From assembly GCF_000715495.1 (NCBI RefSeq), contig NZ_JNLX01000064.1:1-41198 (forward strand): DNA of 41,198 bases, in the 5' to 3' direction. The notes beneath the pieces are model-generated. The model searched no databases. It saw only the letters and a program-made list of their open reading frames with translations, and was not told the DNA's origin. The stretch's first letter is position 1; each line of letters opens with the position of its first letter. The DNA comes from Hymenobacter sp. IS2118 (GTDB lineage: Bacteria; Bacteroidota; Bacteroidia; Cytophagales; Hymenobacteraceae). Below, one piece after another: positions 7,261 to 15,392 of the stretch. A program made the translations under genes and the position numbers.

Positions 7261-7291
7261 AAACGAGCGGGCCAGATGGTCTGCTCGTTTT
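7261..7291 (+). terminator. Hairpin terminator after the endolysin gene
   Basis: AAACGAGC (7261-7268) pairs with GCTCGTTT (7283-7290), with an A-run on the left and a short T-run on the right, so it can work in both directions. It lies 10 bp after the endolysin stop. Confidence 0.8.
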
Positions 7292-7390
7292 GGTTCGCGG
7301 CATAATTGAATGGTACTACGGGGACTGTATACTAAATTTTATTATGCTATAGGTCAGTTTATTAAAACTAAAATTGACATCATATTTAGC

Positions 7391-7449
7391 AATTACAAAC
7401 TAAATTTGTTAGTCAAGTCGTATACTTGTGGCGGCTAAGCAACTAAAGT
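7391..7449 (+). promoter_or_regulatory. umuDC promoter with motifs shared with other promoters of the element
   Basis: A perfect -7 consensus TAAATTTG lies at 7401-7408; no well-spaced TTTG -33 box was found. AATTACAAACTAAA (7391-7404) is identical to 5212-5225 in the early promoter region. GCAACTAAAGT (7439-7449) is identical to a site in the defence-operon leader (28012-28022) and nearly identical to one in the repressor region. The surrounding 7300-7494 gap is AT-rich and holds no gene. Confidence 0.45.
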
Positions 7450-7494
7450 AACCTTAGCCGTCTACAATATTTAACAGCCCTAACCTATTTTCAG

Positions 7495-7968
7495 ATGGAC
7501 CATGTCATTTTATTGGGCAAAGCCTATCCCCTACTTTCAGCGCCTCCCCTGCCCATGATGAATATGTTGCTGTCGTGCGGGTTTCCATCACCGGCAGCCG
7601 ACTATGAATCGGAGCTGGTAGATTTGAACCGGTTGATGTTGCGGCACCCGGACGCTTCGTTTCTGGCGCGGGCCCATGGCCAGAGCATGACGGGCGCGGG
7701 CATTCACGATGGCGACGTGCTGGCGGTGGACCGCAGCATGCTAGCCCAAGACGGCGACATTGTGGTGGCCTGCGTGGAGGGGGAGTACACGGTGAAACGG
7801 TTGTCGCAGCGGGTGGACTCGGTGGCGTTGGTGGCGGAGAATCCAGCCTATAAGCCCATTGTGGTGCGGAATGCCGATGAATTGAGAATTTTTGGGGTGG
7901 TGGTGTTGGTGTTGCATCCTCTCGTGACGGAGGGAAGAAGGGGACTGAGCTACGTGCGGCCCCAATAA
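7495..7968 (+). CDS. umuD: UmuD-like S24 peptidase (SOS polymerase V subunit)
   Basis: The 157-residue protein is the self-cleaving partner of an error-prone Y-family polymerase. The cleavage site C28-G29 sits in SCGFPSPAADY, matching E. coli UmuD. The Ser/Lys dyad is S64 (HGQSMTGAGIHDGD) and K101 (GEYTVKRL), with the same 37-residue spacing as E. coli S60/K97. After RecA-stimulated cleavage the protein would join UmuC. It is followed by umuC 108 bp downstream; a small GGCTC-CACG-GAGCC hairpin (7976-7989) lies between them. Carriage on a mobile element fits the plasmid/phage mucAB- or rumAB-like type. Confidence 0.92.
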   Translation: MDHVILLGKAYPLLSAPPLPMMNMLLSCGFPSPAADYESELVDLNRLMLRHPDASFLARAHGQSMTGAGIHDGDVLAVDRSMLAQDGDIVVACVEGEYTVKRLSQRVDSVALVAENPAYKPIVVRNADELRIFGVVVLVLHPLVTEGRRGLSYVRPQ

Positions 7969-8076
7969 TTGCATAGGCTCCACGGAGCCCCTAGCTTCTT
8001 AGGCAAAGAGCACCTGACTTATTGGTTTTTACCCTGGCCCCTTCCGAGAGAAGTGAGTCCACTCCCCTACTGCCGT

Positions 8077-9396
8077 ATGTTTGGCCTGGTCGATTGCAAC
8101 AATTTTTACGCTTCGTGTGAGCGGGTATTCCGGCCGGAACTGGAAGGGCGGCCGGTGGTGGTGCTGTCAAATAATGACGGGTGTGTCGTGGCCCGGTCGC
8201 AGGAAGCCAAGGCGCTGGGGCTGAAAATGGGCGTGCCCTACTTCCAGGTGAAGGCGGAATATGAGCAGCGCGGTGGGGTGGCGTGCTCCTCGAACTATGA
8301 GCTGTACGGGGACATGAGCCGGCGCGTGATGTGGTACCTGCAGCAGCGGGCGCCGGCGGTAGAAATCTATTCGATTGACGAGGCATTTATGGACTTGCAC
8401 GGCATGCAGCGGCATTTTGACCTGGCGGGCTGGGCCGGCGACGTGCGCGGGGCGGTTCGGCAGCGCACCGGTATTCCGGTGTGCGTAGGCGTGGCCCCGA
8501 CCAAGACATTGGCCAAGTTGGCCAACCGACTGGCCAAGTTGGCCAACCAGATGGTCAACTCGACCAACCAGTTGGCCAACTCGGGCTCAGGGGTGGTGTT
8601 GCTGGATGACGAGGAGCAGCAGCGCGAGGCGCTGGCGCAGGTGGCGGTGGAAGACGTGTGGGGCGTCGGGTACCGGTCGGCGGCCAAGCTGCACACGGCG
8701 GGCATTCGCACGGCCGCGCAGCTGGCGGGCGTGGGCGATGCCTGGGCCCGCAAGAACCTGGGCGGCGTGGTGGGGGCGCGGATGCTACACGAGCTGCGGG
8801 GGTTTCCGTGCTCGAGCGTGGCGGTGGAAGACGAGGCGCGCAAGTCCTTGTGCTGCTCCCGCTCGTTTGGGCAGGTGCTGACGCGGATGGAAGACGTGGC
8901 CGGGGCGGTGGCCTCTCACGCGGCGCGGGCCGGAGAGAAGCTGCGGGCGCAGGGCATGGCGGCGCGGCTGATGACGGTGTTTATCGAAACCAGTCGGTAC
9001 GGCAACATGCCCCCGCCCTACTCCTTCTCAGCGCAGCTGACCCTGCCCACGGCGACGGACGACACGCTGGTGCTGACGGGCTGGGCGCGGCGGGGATTGG
9101 AGCGGCTGTGGCGGCCGGGCATGCGGTTCGTGAAGGCCGGCATTATGCTGGATGGATTGGAGCGGGCGGGGGCGAGCCAACAGGCAGCGCTGTTTGCGGA
9201 TACGGCCCGGTCACCGGAGCGCGCCAAATTGATGGGCGCGCTGGATGCGCTGAACAAGCGCTATGGGGGCGGTGCGGTGCGCGTGGGCGCGGCCGTGACA
9301 ATGGCAGGTCAGCCGGAGCCGTGGGGAATGAAGCGGGGGGCGAAGAGCCCGGCGTTTACGACGAAGTGGGGCGAGCTGTGGCAGGTACGGTGCTAA
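8077..9396 (+). CDS. umuC: UmuC-like Y-family DNA polymerase with an unusual repeat insertion
   Basis: This 439-residue protein is a translesion polymerase. Catalytic acidic residues are D6 (GLVDCNNFYASCE), D101 and E102 (YSIDEAFMD). APTKTLAKLAN (~140-150) and the HhH-type thumb region (VWGVGYRSAAKL) follow, then a little-finger domain and the UmuC C-terminal segment (RYGGGAVRVGA). ATG at 8077 is used because the conserved MFGLVDCNNF begins there; the open frame upstream has no family match. Right after KLAN the protein carries an extra repeated stretch (residues ~151-170, LAKLAN-type repeats) that most UmuC proteins lack. Confidence 0.93.
   Translation: MFGLVDCNNFYASCERVFRPELEGRPVVVLSNNDGCVVARSQEAKALGLKMGVPYFQVKAEYEQRGGVACSSNYELYGDMSRRVMWYLQQRAPAVEIYSIDEAFMDLHGMQRHFDLAGWAGDVRGAVRQRTGIPVCVGVAPTKTLAKLANRLAKLANQMVNSTNQLANSGSGVVLLDDEEQQREALAQVAVEDVWGVGYRSAAKLHTAGIRTAAQLAGVGDAWARKNLGGVVGARMLHELRGFPCSSVAVEDEARKSLCCSRSFGQVLTRMEDVAGAVASHAARAGEKLRAQGMAARLMTVFIETSRYGNMPPPYSFSAQLTLPTATDDTLVLTGWARRGLERLWRPGMRFVKAGIMLDGLERAGASQQAALFADTARSPERAKLMGALDALNKRYGGGAVRVGAAVTMAGQPEPWGMKRGAKSPAFTTKWGELWQVRC
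8509..8583 (+). repeat. In-frame TTGGCCAA repeat cluster within umuC
   Basis: TTGGCCAA occurs at 8509, 8518, 8539 and 8572, with CTGGCCAA at 8530 and weaker copies between. The translation is LAKLAN-RLAKLAN-QMVNSTNQLAN, an expansion of the conserved KLAN segment. It keeps the reading frame. Confidence 0.8.
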
Positions 9397-9453
9397 ACCA
9401 TTCCCGCCCTGAATCAAACATCAAATTATTTGAGCAGATTTTACAGAAACGAA

Positions 9454-9753
9454 ATGGCAAACTTGATAATGTTGCTGGGAGTACGGGTGGAGAGCACACC
9501 AGGGATGGTGCGAGAATTGGTGGTTACCCGACCGGGCGCTTCCTGGGAGTGGCGGGCCGGGCTACCGGCGCTGATGGACCAGCGGCCGGCCCCGGCCGTG
9601 CTGGTGGAATATCTGGTGCGGCTATTTCAGCGGCAGCGGCCTACTGAAGCGGCGTCGGTGGGGTTGCTGAGTCTGGCAGCGGTGGTACGGATGGCGCTAG
9701 CAAGAGCGAATGAAGAAGACGAGGAGTGGGAATGGGCGCAAGAGGTGGCGTGA
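9454..9753 (+). CDS. Small protein downstream of umuC, unknown function (99 aa)
   Basis: The protein is not recognised. It starts MANLIMLLGVRVESTPG (ATG 9454; an upstream TTG is possible but less likely) and has two helical segments, PAVLVEYLVRLFQRQ and AASVGLLSLAAVVRMALARA, ending in a very acidic tail (NEEDEEWEWAQE). It is the last gene of the rightward umuDC unit, 57 bp after umuC. The helices are amphipathic rather than membrane-spanning. Confidence 0.5.
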   Translation: MANLIMLLGVRVESTPGMVRELVVTRPGASWEWRAGLPALMDQRPAPAVLVEYLVRLFQRQRPTEAASVGLLSLAAVVRMALARANEEDEEWEWAQEVA

Positions 9754-10378
9754 GGCGTGTCCGACACACGAGCTGAAACGCGCGGTAATCGCAGCAATCT
9801 GGACGAGACCAGCTTGGTCCCTTTTTCATTAGAGCTTGGTCCCTATCACTGACTAAATGTGAGCAAGAAGGTGACAGTGGCACTTTTACCCAAATTCAGC
9901 TTAGTCCCTACTGGTACATTAGCGCGGCCGTTGAGGTAGCAATGAGGTATTGGAAATGGGCGTAGCAAATGGCATGAGACGTATCCGGCACGTACGCGGA
10001 TATCTGTGTCCGCGAAATGGGTATTTGTGTCCGTGCGTCGGACACTTATGTCCGCAGGGTTTGGTGTTTGACCGCGGTTTGGCCGCCTGTTAAAGCTCAG
10101 AACAACTAAAGAGCGACAAGGGAAAGTCAGTAGTAACCGACAAATAGAGAGTGCGTCTAAACAGGCACAGTTTGAGCCCATCGTGAGCCTTTTCTTAATG
10201 AGCTTAAAACGCCTACATACGGCTGTGTGGCACAATTTAGGTGATATTATATGCTACTGTGAGCCCATCATGAGCCCTTCAGCGTGTTGGCGAACTTAGA
10301 GGCGCAAAGTCTCTACTAATAGGGATACCAGCGCTTAACGGAACCAATTTGAGCTCACCAAACAATTTAATACGTTGT
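9754..10378. repeat. Gene-free gap with four families of short repeats
   Basis: This 625-bp gap lies between two converging transcription units and holds no convincing gene. It contains AGCTTGGTCCCT at 9811 and 9833 with AGCTTAGTCCCT at 9898; TGAGCCCATCGTGAGCC at 10173 with a 16/17 copy at 10260; GTGTCCG at 9757, 10006 and 10027 with variants at 9981 and 10047 and an inverted copy at 10039; and dyads GTGTC-C-GACAC (9757-9767) and GTGTCCG-5-CGGACAC (10027-10045). The meaning is unknown. No clear terminator for either unit was found. Confidence 0.6.
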
Positions 10379-11542
10379 TCAATAGTTATTTATCAATAAA
10401 TCCAAGTGTCGTACCTGCTGGGTAATAGCAGCGCTGGCATCAAGCAAATCCGGCCAGATTGTGAGCCTTCCTAAACCCACTCGTACAGTGGCACGGGCAT
10501 CATCACGCGATAAGCCGATAGCCAACAGCGTGGGGGATGGTTCGATGGTGCCAGCATCGCAGGCAGAGCCAGTGCTCAAGGCCAGAGACGGCAGGCGGGC
10601 TAATAAGGCATCAGCTTCGATGCCGGGGAAGGTCAGGCTGGAGTTGTGGGGCAGCCGGGATAGAGTGTTGCCGTTGCGGTAAGCATTGGGAATGGCGGTG
10701 AGGATAACCGATTCAAACTCATCGCGCAAAGTGGCCAGACGGGTACTCTCCTCCGCTAGCACCTGGGTGCAACGAGCACATGCGGCACCAAAGCCGACGA
10801 TGCCGGGAACATTGGGGGTGCCAGGACGCCAGCCCCGCTCCTGCCCACCGCCGTAGCCTAACGGTTCGAGTTGGGTGCGGCGAGGATGCCGGACGATAAG
10901 AGCCCCGATACCCTGGGGACCATAGAGCTTATGACTGCTAATGGAGAGCATATCAGCGCCCCAAGCCAGCATATCGACGGGAATTTTACCGACGGCCTGA
11001 GCAGCGTCGGTGTGGAAGAAAGCACCGGCGGCGTGGGCTAGCTGGGCTAGTTGCTGGATGGGCTGAATAGTGCCGACTTCGCCGTTGGCAGCGTGAACAG
11101 ACACGAGCAGGGTATCGGCGTTGATGGCCTCAGCGGCTGCAGCCATGTCTATGGTGCCTTGCGCATCGACGGGCAGGGTAATTATTTCAAACCCTTCGCG
11201 GGCTAGCTGCTTAGCGGGGTTGATAATGGCCTTGTGCTCGATGGCCGAAATGACGATGCGGCGACGGGGATTAGTGGCGCGGGCAGCACGGGCGTAACCG
11301 AGCAGCGCGAGGTTGTTGGCCTCGGTTGCCCCGCTGGTAAAAATGACTTCACCAGGCTGGGCTCCTACCAAGGCGGCTACCTGCTCGCGGGCTTGCTGCA
11401 CGGCATCGGCGGTGCGGGTGCCAGCGGCATGGGCAGAAGACGGGTTGCCAAACTGCGCGGTGAAGTAGGGCAGCATGGCTTCCAGCACGAGTGGGTCGCA
11501 GGGCGTGGTGGCGTGGTGGTCGAGGTAAATGAGCGGTGGCAT
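10379..11542 (-). CDS. Cysteine desulfurase (IscS/NifS/DndA-like)
   Basis: The 387-residue PLP enzyme takes sulfur from L-cysteine as a protein persulfide. Visible residues are H103 (AIEHKAI), D179 and Q182 (HTDAAQAVGKI), the PLP lysine K205 (SISSHKLYGPQG) and the active cysteine C328 (LSTGSACDAG). Length is normal for IscS/DndA. ATG at 11542 starts the conserved MPPLIYLDHHATTP, 10 bp after the brxL stop. As the last gene of an operon that also encodes a DndC-like PP-loop protein and an SBD-like protein, it most likely supplies sulfur for DNA modification, like DndA or SspA; a housekeeping Fe-S role is the alternative. Confidence 0.92.
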   Translation of the reverse strand: MPPLIYLDHHATTPCDPLVLEAMLPYFTAQFGNPSSAHAAGTRTADAVQQAREQVAALVGAQPGEVIFTSGATEANNLALLGYARAARATNPRRRIVISAIEHKAIINPAKQLAREGFEIITLPVDAQGTIDMAAAAEAINADTLLVSVHAANGEVGTIQPIQQLAQLAHAAGAFFHTDAAQAVGKIPVDMLAWGADMLSISSHKLYGPQGIGALIVRHPRRTQLEPLGYGGGQERGWRPGTPNVPGIVGFGAACARCTQVLAEESTRLATLRDEFESVILTAIPNAYRNGNTLSRLPHNSSLTFPGIEADALLARLPSLALSTGSACDAGTIEPSPTLLAIGLSRDDARATVRVGLGRLTIWPDLLDASAAITQQVRHLDLLINNY

Positions 11543-11552
11543 TGATAGCAAA

Positions 11553-13037
11553 TTAAGGAGCCACGAATTGCCCGTACTTGCGATACTCGGGGTCGAGGTT
11601 GTAAAGCTGGTCCCATACCCCTTGGCGCAGGTCAGTGGCAGGTTGAACACAGTACTTTTTAAAGTCATCGTCACTAACCTCGCCGTGGGGGAAGAGAAGT
11701 TTCATGTAGCCACTGGACAAGGCCCGAATACTTTCCTGATTGCGCTGATAAGCATCGGGACCGAGGTTGATGTGGCGGGCGCAGTAGGCATCAATTTCCA
11801 AGTCCTGACGCAGTAACAGCAGAATATCGCTGAAATAATCGGCTTTGAGGCCGCTCTGTTCGGCGAAGCTGGCAGGTGACAGTTTGGGTATTTTCCAACC
11901 TGGGATGAGGCCCCGGATACGGTCAAGAAAGGCTGTTTCTTGCAAGAAAACGGGCAACTCGCTCACAATGGGTTGGCGAGCGGGCCGTTGGTTGGCATCA
12001 AGGGTAATGTTGGCCAATAGCACAAACCCGCAGTCGGAGGCCATTTCGTGCTTGCCACCCCGCGATATTTTACCGTTGGCCAAGTAACCCTTGAGGCCGC
12101 CGACGATTTCGGCCGGGTTCTCAAATTTTAAAGTCTGTACTTCATCGAGTACCACAACAGCATAGCGGGCCAAGATGCCGGGCTGGTTGGTTTGGTTATT
12201 GACGAAAAGCACGGCGGGCGACACGTTGCCGCCGCTGATGAGGCGCACGAGGGGCGAGATATTCTCATACACGTAGCTTTTACCGGTGCCCTTGGGGGCT
12301 AGTTCCATGAGATGCACGTTCTTTTGCACCAATGGCAACAGGCGGGCCAACACTAGTAATTGAGCTTCGGGGGTATAGGCAGCGGGATTATAGCCCATGG
12401 TGAGCATGAGCAAGGAGCGCCATTCCGGAAGGCTAAACTCGCGCCGGGCTTCGCGCCAACGGCTCAAGTCCACGGTAGATTGCATGGGCTGGAACTCGGT
12501 GATGACAATGCCTTGGTCGCGGATGTAAAGCAGCTGGGCCACCCCCCACATTCCTTGTTGGAGCAGGGCTGGGTATGCTTCGAGCAGGTGTTCGGCAATC
12601 TGGGCTCGCTCCTCACCAATCATGGGCAGCTTGGCCACACGTTCAGCTTTTTTGCCAGTCAGGTTCACATCCACCTGTACGGGCGTGAGGATACGCACGG
12701 CCTCGCCATTTAGCAGGCGGTTGCGGATTAGATTACCCTCGTCGGCCTTGGGCACGACGCGGGCCGCCCACTCCAACACTGTAGTTGCATCTTCGGCCGA
12801 AAGAGGCCCTCGGCCTGGGGCTCTGGATTCAAGTACCCACTCGGCCACATAACCAGGGATGCCCCGGCTTTGCAACTTGGAAGCCGGCAGGCGACGCTTA
12901 TCGATAGATACGTTGCCGAAAACCCGCACTACTTTGGCTTCGAGCGCAACCAAGTCGACACCGTTCACGAGGTTGGGCAAGGGCAGGGTGCCTTCGTCAA
13001 AGAGACTACCGAATAATTCATCAGAAGCAAGTGCCAT
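11553..13037 (-). CDS. brxL: BrxL-like AAA+ ATPase, short form without the Lon protease part
   Basis: This 494-residue protein matches the BrxL family of BREX phage defence. The N-terminal region (ELFGSLFDEGTLPL, RRLPASKLQSRGIPGYVAEW) is followed by a Walker A P-loop (APKGTGKSYVYENI, ~247-260) and Walker B (YAVVVLDEVQTL, ~292-303), then HEMASDCGFVLLANI and PVFLQETAFLDRIRGLIPGW. BrxL proteins of BREX-1 run to roughly 680 residues with a C-terminal Lon-like domain; this one stops soon after the AAA module, so that domain appears missing. ATG at 13037 follows the pglZ stop by 14 bp. BrxL forms DNA-binding rings in BREX; the role here is assumed to be similar. Confidence 0.87.
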   Translation of the reverse strand: MALASDELFGSLFDEGTLPLPNLVNGVDLVALEAKVVRVFGNVSIDKRRLPASKLQSRGIPGYVAEWVLESRAPGRGPLSAEDATTVLEWAARVVPKADEGNLIRNRLLNGEAVRILTPVQVDVNLTGKKAERVAKLPMIGEERAQIAEHLLEAYPALLQQGMWGVAQLLYIRDQGIVITEFQPMQSTVDLSRWREARREFSLPEWRSLLMLTMGYNPAAYTPEAQLLVLARLLPLVQKNVHLMELAPKGTGKSYVYENISPLVRLISGGNVSPAVLFVNNQTNQPGILARYAVVVLDEVQTLKFENPAEIVGGLKGYLANGKISRGGKHEMASDCGFVLLANITLDANQRPARQPIVSELPVFLQETAFLDRIRGLIPGWKIPKLSPASFAEQSGLKADYFSDILLLLRQDLEIDAYCARHINLGPDAYQRNQESIRALSSGYMKLLFPHGEVSDDDFKKYCVQPATDLRQGVWDQLYNLDPEYRKYGQFVAP

Positions 13038-13051
13038 CGGAGCAGAAATAA

Positions 13052-15367
13052 TTAGAGGTCGCCAAGCAGGTCGGCTTGGCGGGTTTGGAATTCGTCGGTG
13101 CTGAGTTGATTGGTCAGCGGAAACTGCTGTTCGCGGCCATCGGCCAGCTCGACGGTGAGGAGTAAAGTGGCCGTGCCGATGCGCAAACCATCGGGCCAAT
13201 TCGGGAGTGGCACGGGGACGGACGTGCTCTGCTGGTCAGGCAGGGTTGTGCTCACATCAGCTTCAATAAATGAGGTACCCGACCAGCTAATTTGCAGCCG
13301 ACGTAAGCGAACGGAGCGGTCGGCTTCGTTGAAAAGTTGCAGGGTGATGGTGCCGAGGGTGCCCGCCCGTGCCCGGCCGGTGGCAGTGCCCGTGACCTTG
13401 ATGGGTACGGCATCGCGCTGGAGCGTGAGCCAGGGCACTACCACTTCTTCGGGCCAGATGCCGCCGTGGGAGAAGTTGTCGGGGCCACCGGACTGGCTGC
13501 CGTCTTTGCGGAGCTTGAGAAAGCTGCGCTCGTCGCGCACGACCCCAGCCCAGCCGGGTAGGCTGAAAAACTCGGGGTCGAGCCATTCAATATCTGGGGA
13601 AGGCGCAGGACGGGGGCCGGGGGCCAGGCGGTAGGCCACCCGGCCGTGGGCTTCGAAACCGTCGGGTACGGCCACTGCGCGGGTGCCGGGGCCAGCCATG
13701 CGGCCATGGTCGGTGGTGAGCAATACCCGCAGGGCCAGGGAGCGGGGAATTTCCTGGGCTACGTCCACAATGGTTTGGGCCAAAGTAGCAAGAATGCCCA
13801 CCGCATTGCGGCGCACCACCGTAGCTTGGGCCGACTGGTGGTAGGTGGCATCGGGTTGCAGGGGCTTCCAGACCAGAAGCTGGCCGCCGCCGAGCTGGCG
13901 GGCGTGTTGCACGGGGTCCTGGCTGTCGCGCACGTCAGCCGCCGCTTCGGCATCCAGTTGGGGCAAACGACCCAGGGTGTTTTGGTAAGGAATGCCCGCC
14001 CGAACAGGCACTTTGGTGAAGTGGGTGATGGTGGGCAGCAGACCAAAGCAGCGAGCCGCTTCGGTGGTAGCTAGGCGGTTGGCGGACAACTCACCTATTT
14101 TCTGGGCCACGAAACGGGCATCGGCCCAACTCAGGCCATCGGCAATTACCCACACTACCACTTCGTTGGGAGACTGTGGAAGTACCCGGCTGGGCTGGGA
14201 CCAGTAGAGGTGCTGGTACGGATGGGTGGCCCCGGCCAAGCGAGCGGGGTAAGTGGCCAACAGCCAAGCGCCAAATGCCAAGGCGTGGTGACGCACGGTG
14301 GCAATGGCGGCTTCGTCGGGCTGGTCGAGGGCCGCTTGCCAGAGGCGGTAAGGTAGGTACTCGTCGGTCGTCCAGCGCAACACCGCCTCGGGCTCATCAG
14401 GCAGGGGGCCGGGTTCGGGTGGGGGCAGGTAGCGAACCAACCGGGCATAATCCTCGGGAGCCATACTGGCGCGCAAAGTGCGCAGAAGGTCGGCGGTGAG
14501 AGCAGCCCGGTGCTGATAAACATACTGCACGGCTACGTTGAGAACCAACGGCAGCAAGTCGGGATGCAAGAACTGGTTATTGGTTTGCGCCCACCAAGCG
14601 GCAACTGCTAAGCCAGCCTCGGTGCCGGTGGGTCGGGCATCTACGTAGCGCGGCAGGTCGATTTCCCAGTGCTGACGGGCGGCGGCGGCCCACGGGGCGG
14701 GCACTGGCACTGGGCAAGGGCCAGCCCAAGCGAAAGCCTGGCGCAAAGGCCGGGCTAGCGGAGCCGGGGCCAATCCTACCCAGGCCTGGTAAGTAGTCAG
14801 GGCTATGTCCGGGTCAAGCGGCATCAGAAGGACTGCCTGGGGGGCGGCTTTTTCCCACTCAGCCAGCCATGCGGTCAGCAAGGCAACGTGTTGCGGTGGC
14901 CACTCAACTCGGTCGGTATGGTGCAGCCAGGCCAGCCACTGCCCGGCAATGGCCACCACGGCGGCAGGCTCGGCATCAGGGGCTGCTTCCCACAATGCCT
15001 GGGCGGACGGGTATAGTGCGGTGATGACGGCCGGCAGCGTGAGCGGAGCGGGCCACGTGTCAGCTCCCCAATGGGTATGCAGTTCCTCCGCTACGGCCTG
15101 AGCGGTAGCGGTAGGTAAGGTAGCTACCAGGCGTTGGAGCGTGTAGCCGGGCGAAGCCAACTCCTGGCACTCGCCGCCTTTAGCTTCCCACCACTTGCTG
15201 GCCCACTGCGTGAGCGCGAGGCCACGCACCACAACGGGCGGGACTGAGAGGCCGGCGCTGGTGGTTTCGCGTAGCCATTCCAACTCGGTGGCAACGACAG
15301 CATAACCCACCGGAACGCGGGCATCACCGTGGGGGTCAAGCAGCAGAAAAGAGGTAACAGCGGGCAC
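13052..15367 (-). CDS. pglZ: PglZ-family BREX protein (alkaline-phosphatase fold)
   Basis: This 771-residue protein has a long N-terminal helical region and then a PglZ domain. Metal-site segments are visible at VVVWVIADGLSWADA (D410) and LLTTDHGRMAGPG (D553, H554). GYTLQRLVATLPTAT and HLYWSQPSRVLP resemble BREX PglZ linkers. A beta-rich C-terminus (TLGTITLQLFNEADRSVRLR) ends the protein. The first codon is GTG; no ATG lies between it and the brxC stop 25 bp upstream. PglZ is the marker gene of every BREX type and is essential, though its biochemical task remains debated (nuclease or phosphodiesterase-like). Confidence 0.92.
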   Translation of the reverse strand: MPAVTSFLLLDPHGDARVPVGYAVVATELEWLRETTSAGLSVPPVVVRGLALTQWASKWWEAKGGECQELASPGYTLQRLVATLPTATAQAVAEELHTHWGADTWPAPLTLPAVITALYPSAQALWEAAPDAEPAAVVAIAGQWLAWLHHTDRVEWPPQHVALLTAWLAEWEKAAPQAVLLMPLDPDIALTTYQAWVGLAPAPLARPLRQAFAWAGPCPVPVPAPWAAAARQHWEIDLPRYVDARPTGTEAGLAVAAWWAQTNNQFLHPDLLPLVLNVAVQYVYQHRAALTADLLRTLRASMAPEDYARLVRYLPPPEPGPLPDEPEAVLRWTTDEYLPYRLWQAALDQPDEAAIATVRHHALAFGAWLLATYPARLAGATHPYQHLYWSQPSRVLPQSPNEVVVWVIADGLSWADARFVAQKIGELSANRLATTEAARCFGLLPTITHFTKVPVRAGIPYQNTLGRLPQLDAEAAADVRDSQDPVQHARQLGGGQLLVWKPLQPDATYHQSAQATVVRRNAVGILATLAQTIVDVAQEIPRSLALRVLLTTDHGRMAGPGTRAVAVPDGFEAHGRVAYRLAPGPRPAPSPDIEWLDPEFFSLPGWAGVVRDERSFLKLRKDGSQSGGPDNFSHGGIWPEEVVVPWLTLQRDAVPIKVTGTATGRARAGTLGTITLQLFNEADRSVRLRRLQISWSGTSFIEADVSTTLPDQQSTSVPVPLPNWPDGLRIGTATLLLTVELADGREQQFPLTNQLSTDEFQTRQADLLGDL

Positions 15368-15392
15368 GATATTGAACAGGTATGACGGAAGA

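Noticed and set aside
9846..10235. Decayed integrase gene on the minus strand (KSATVTFLL recalls integrase N-termini)
   Set aside because: The resemblance is one short string, the frame stops at once, and no catalytic motif follows.
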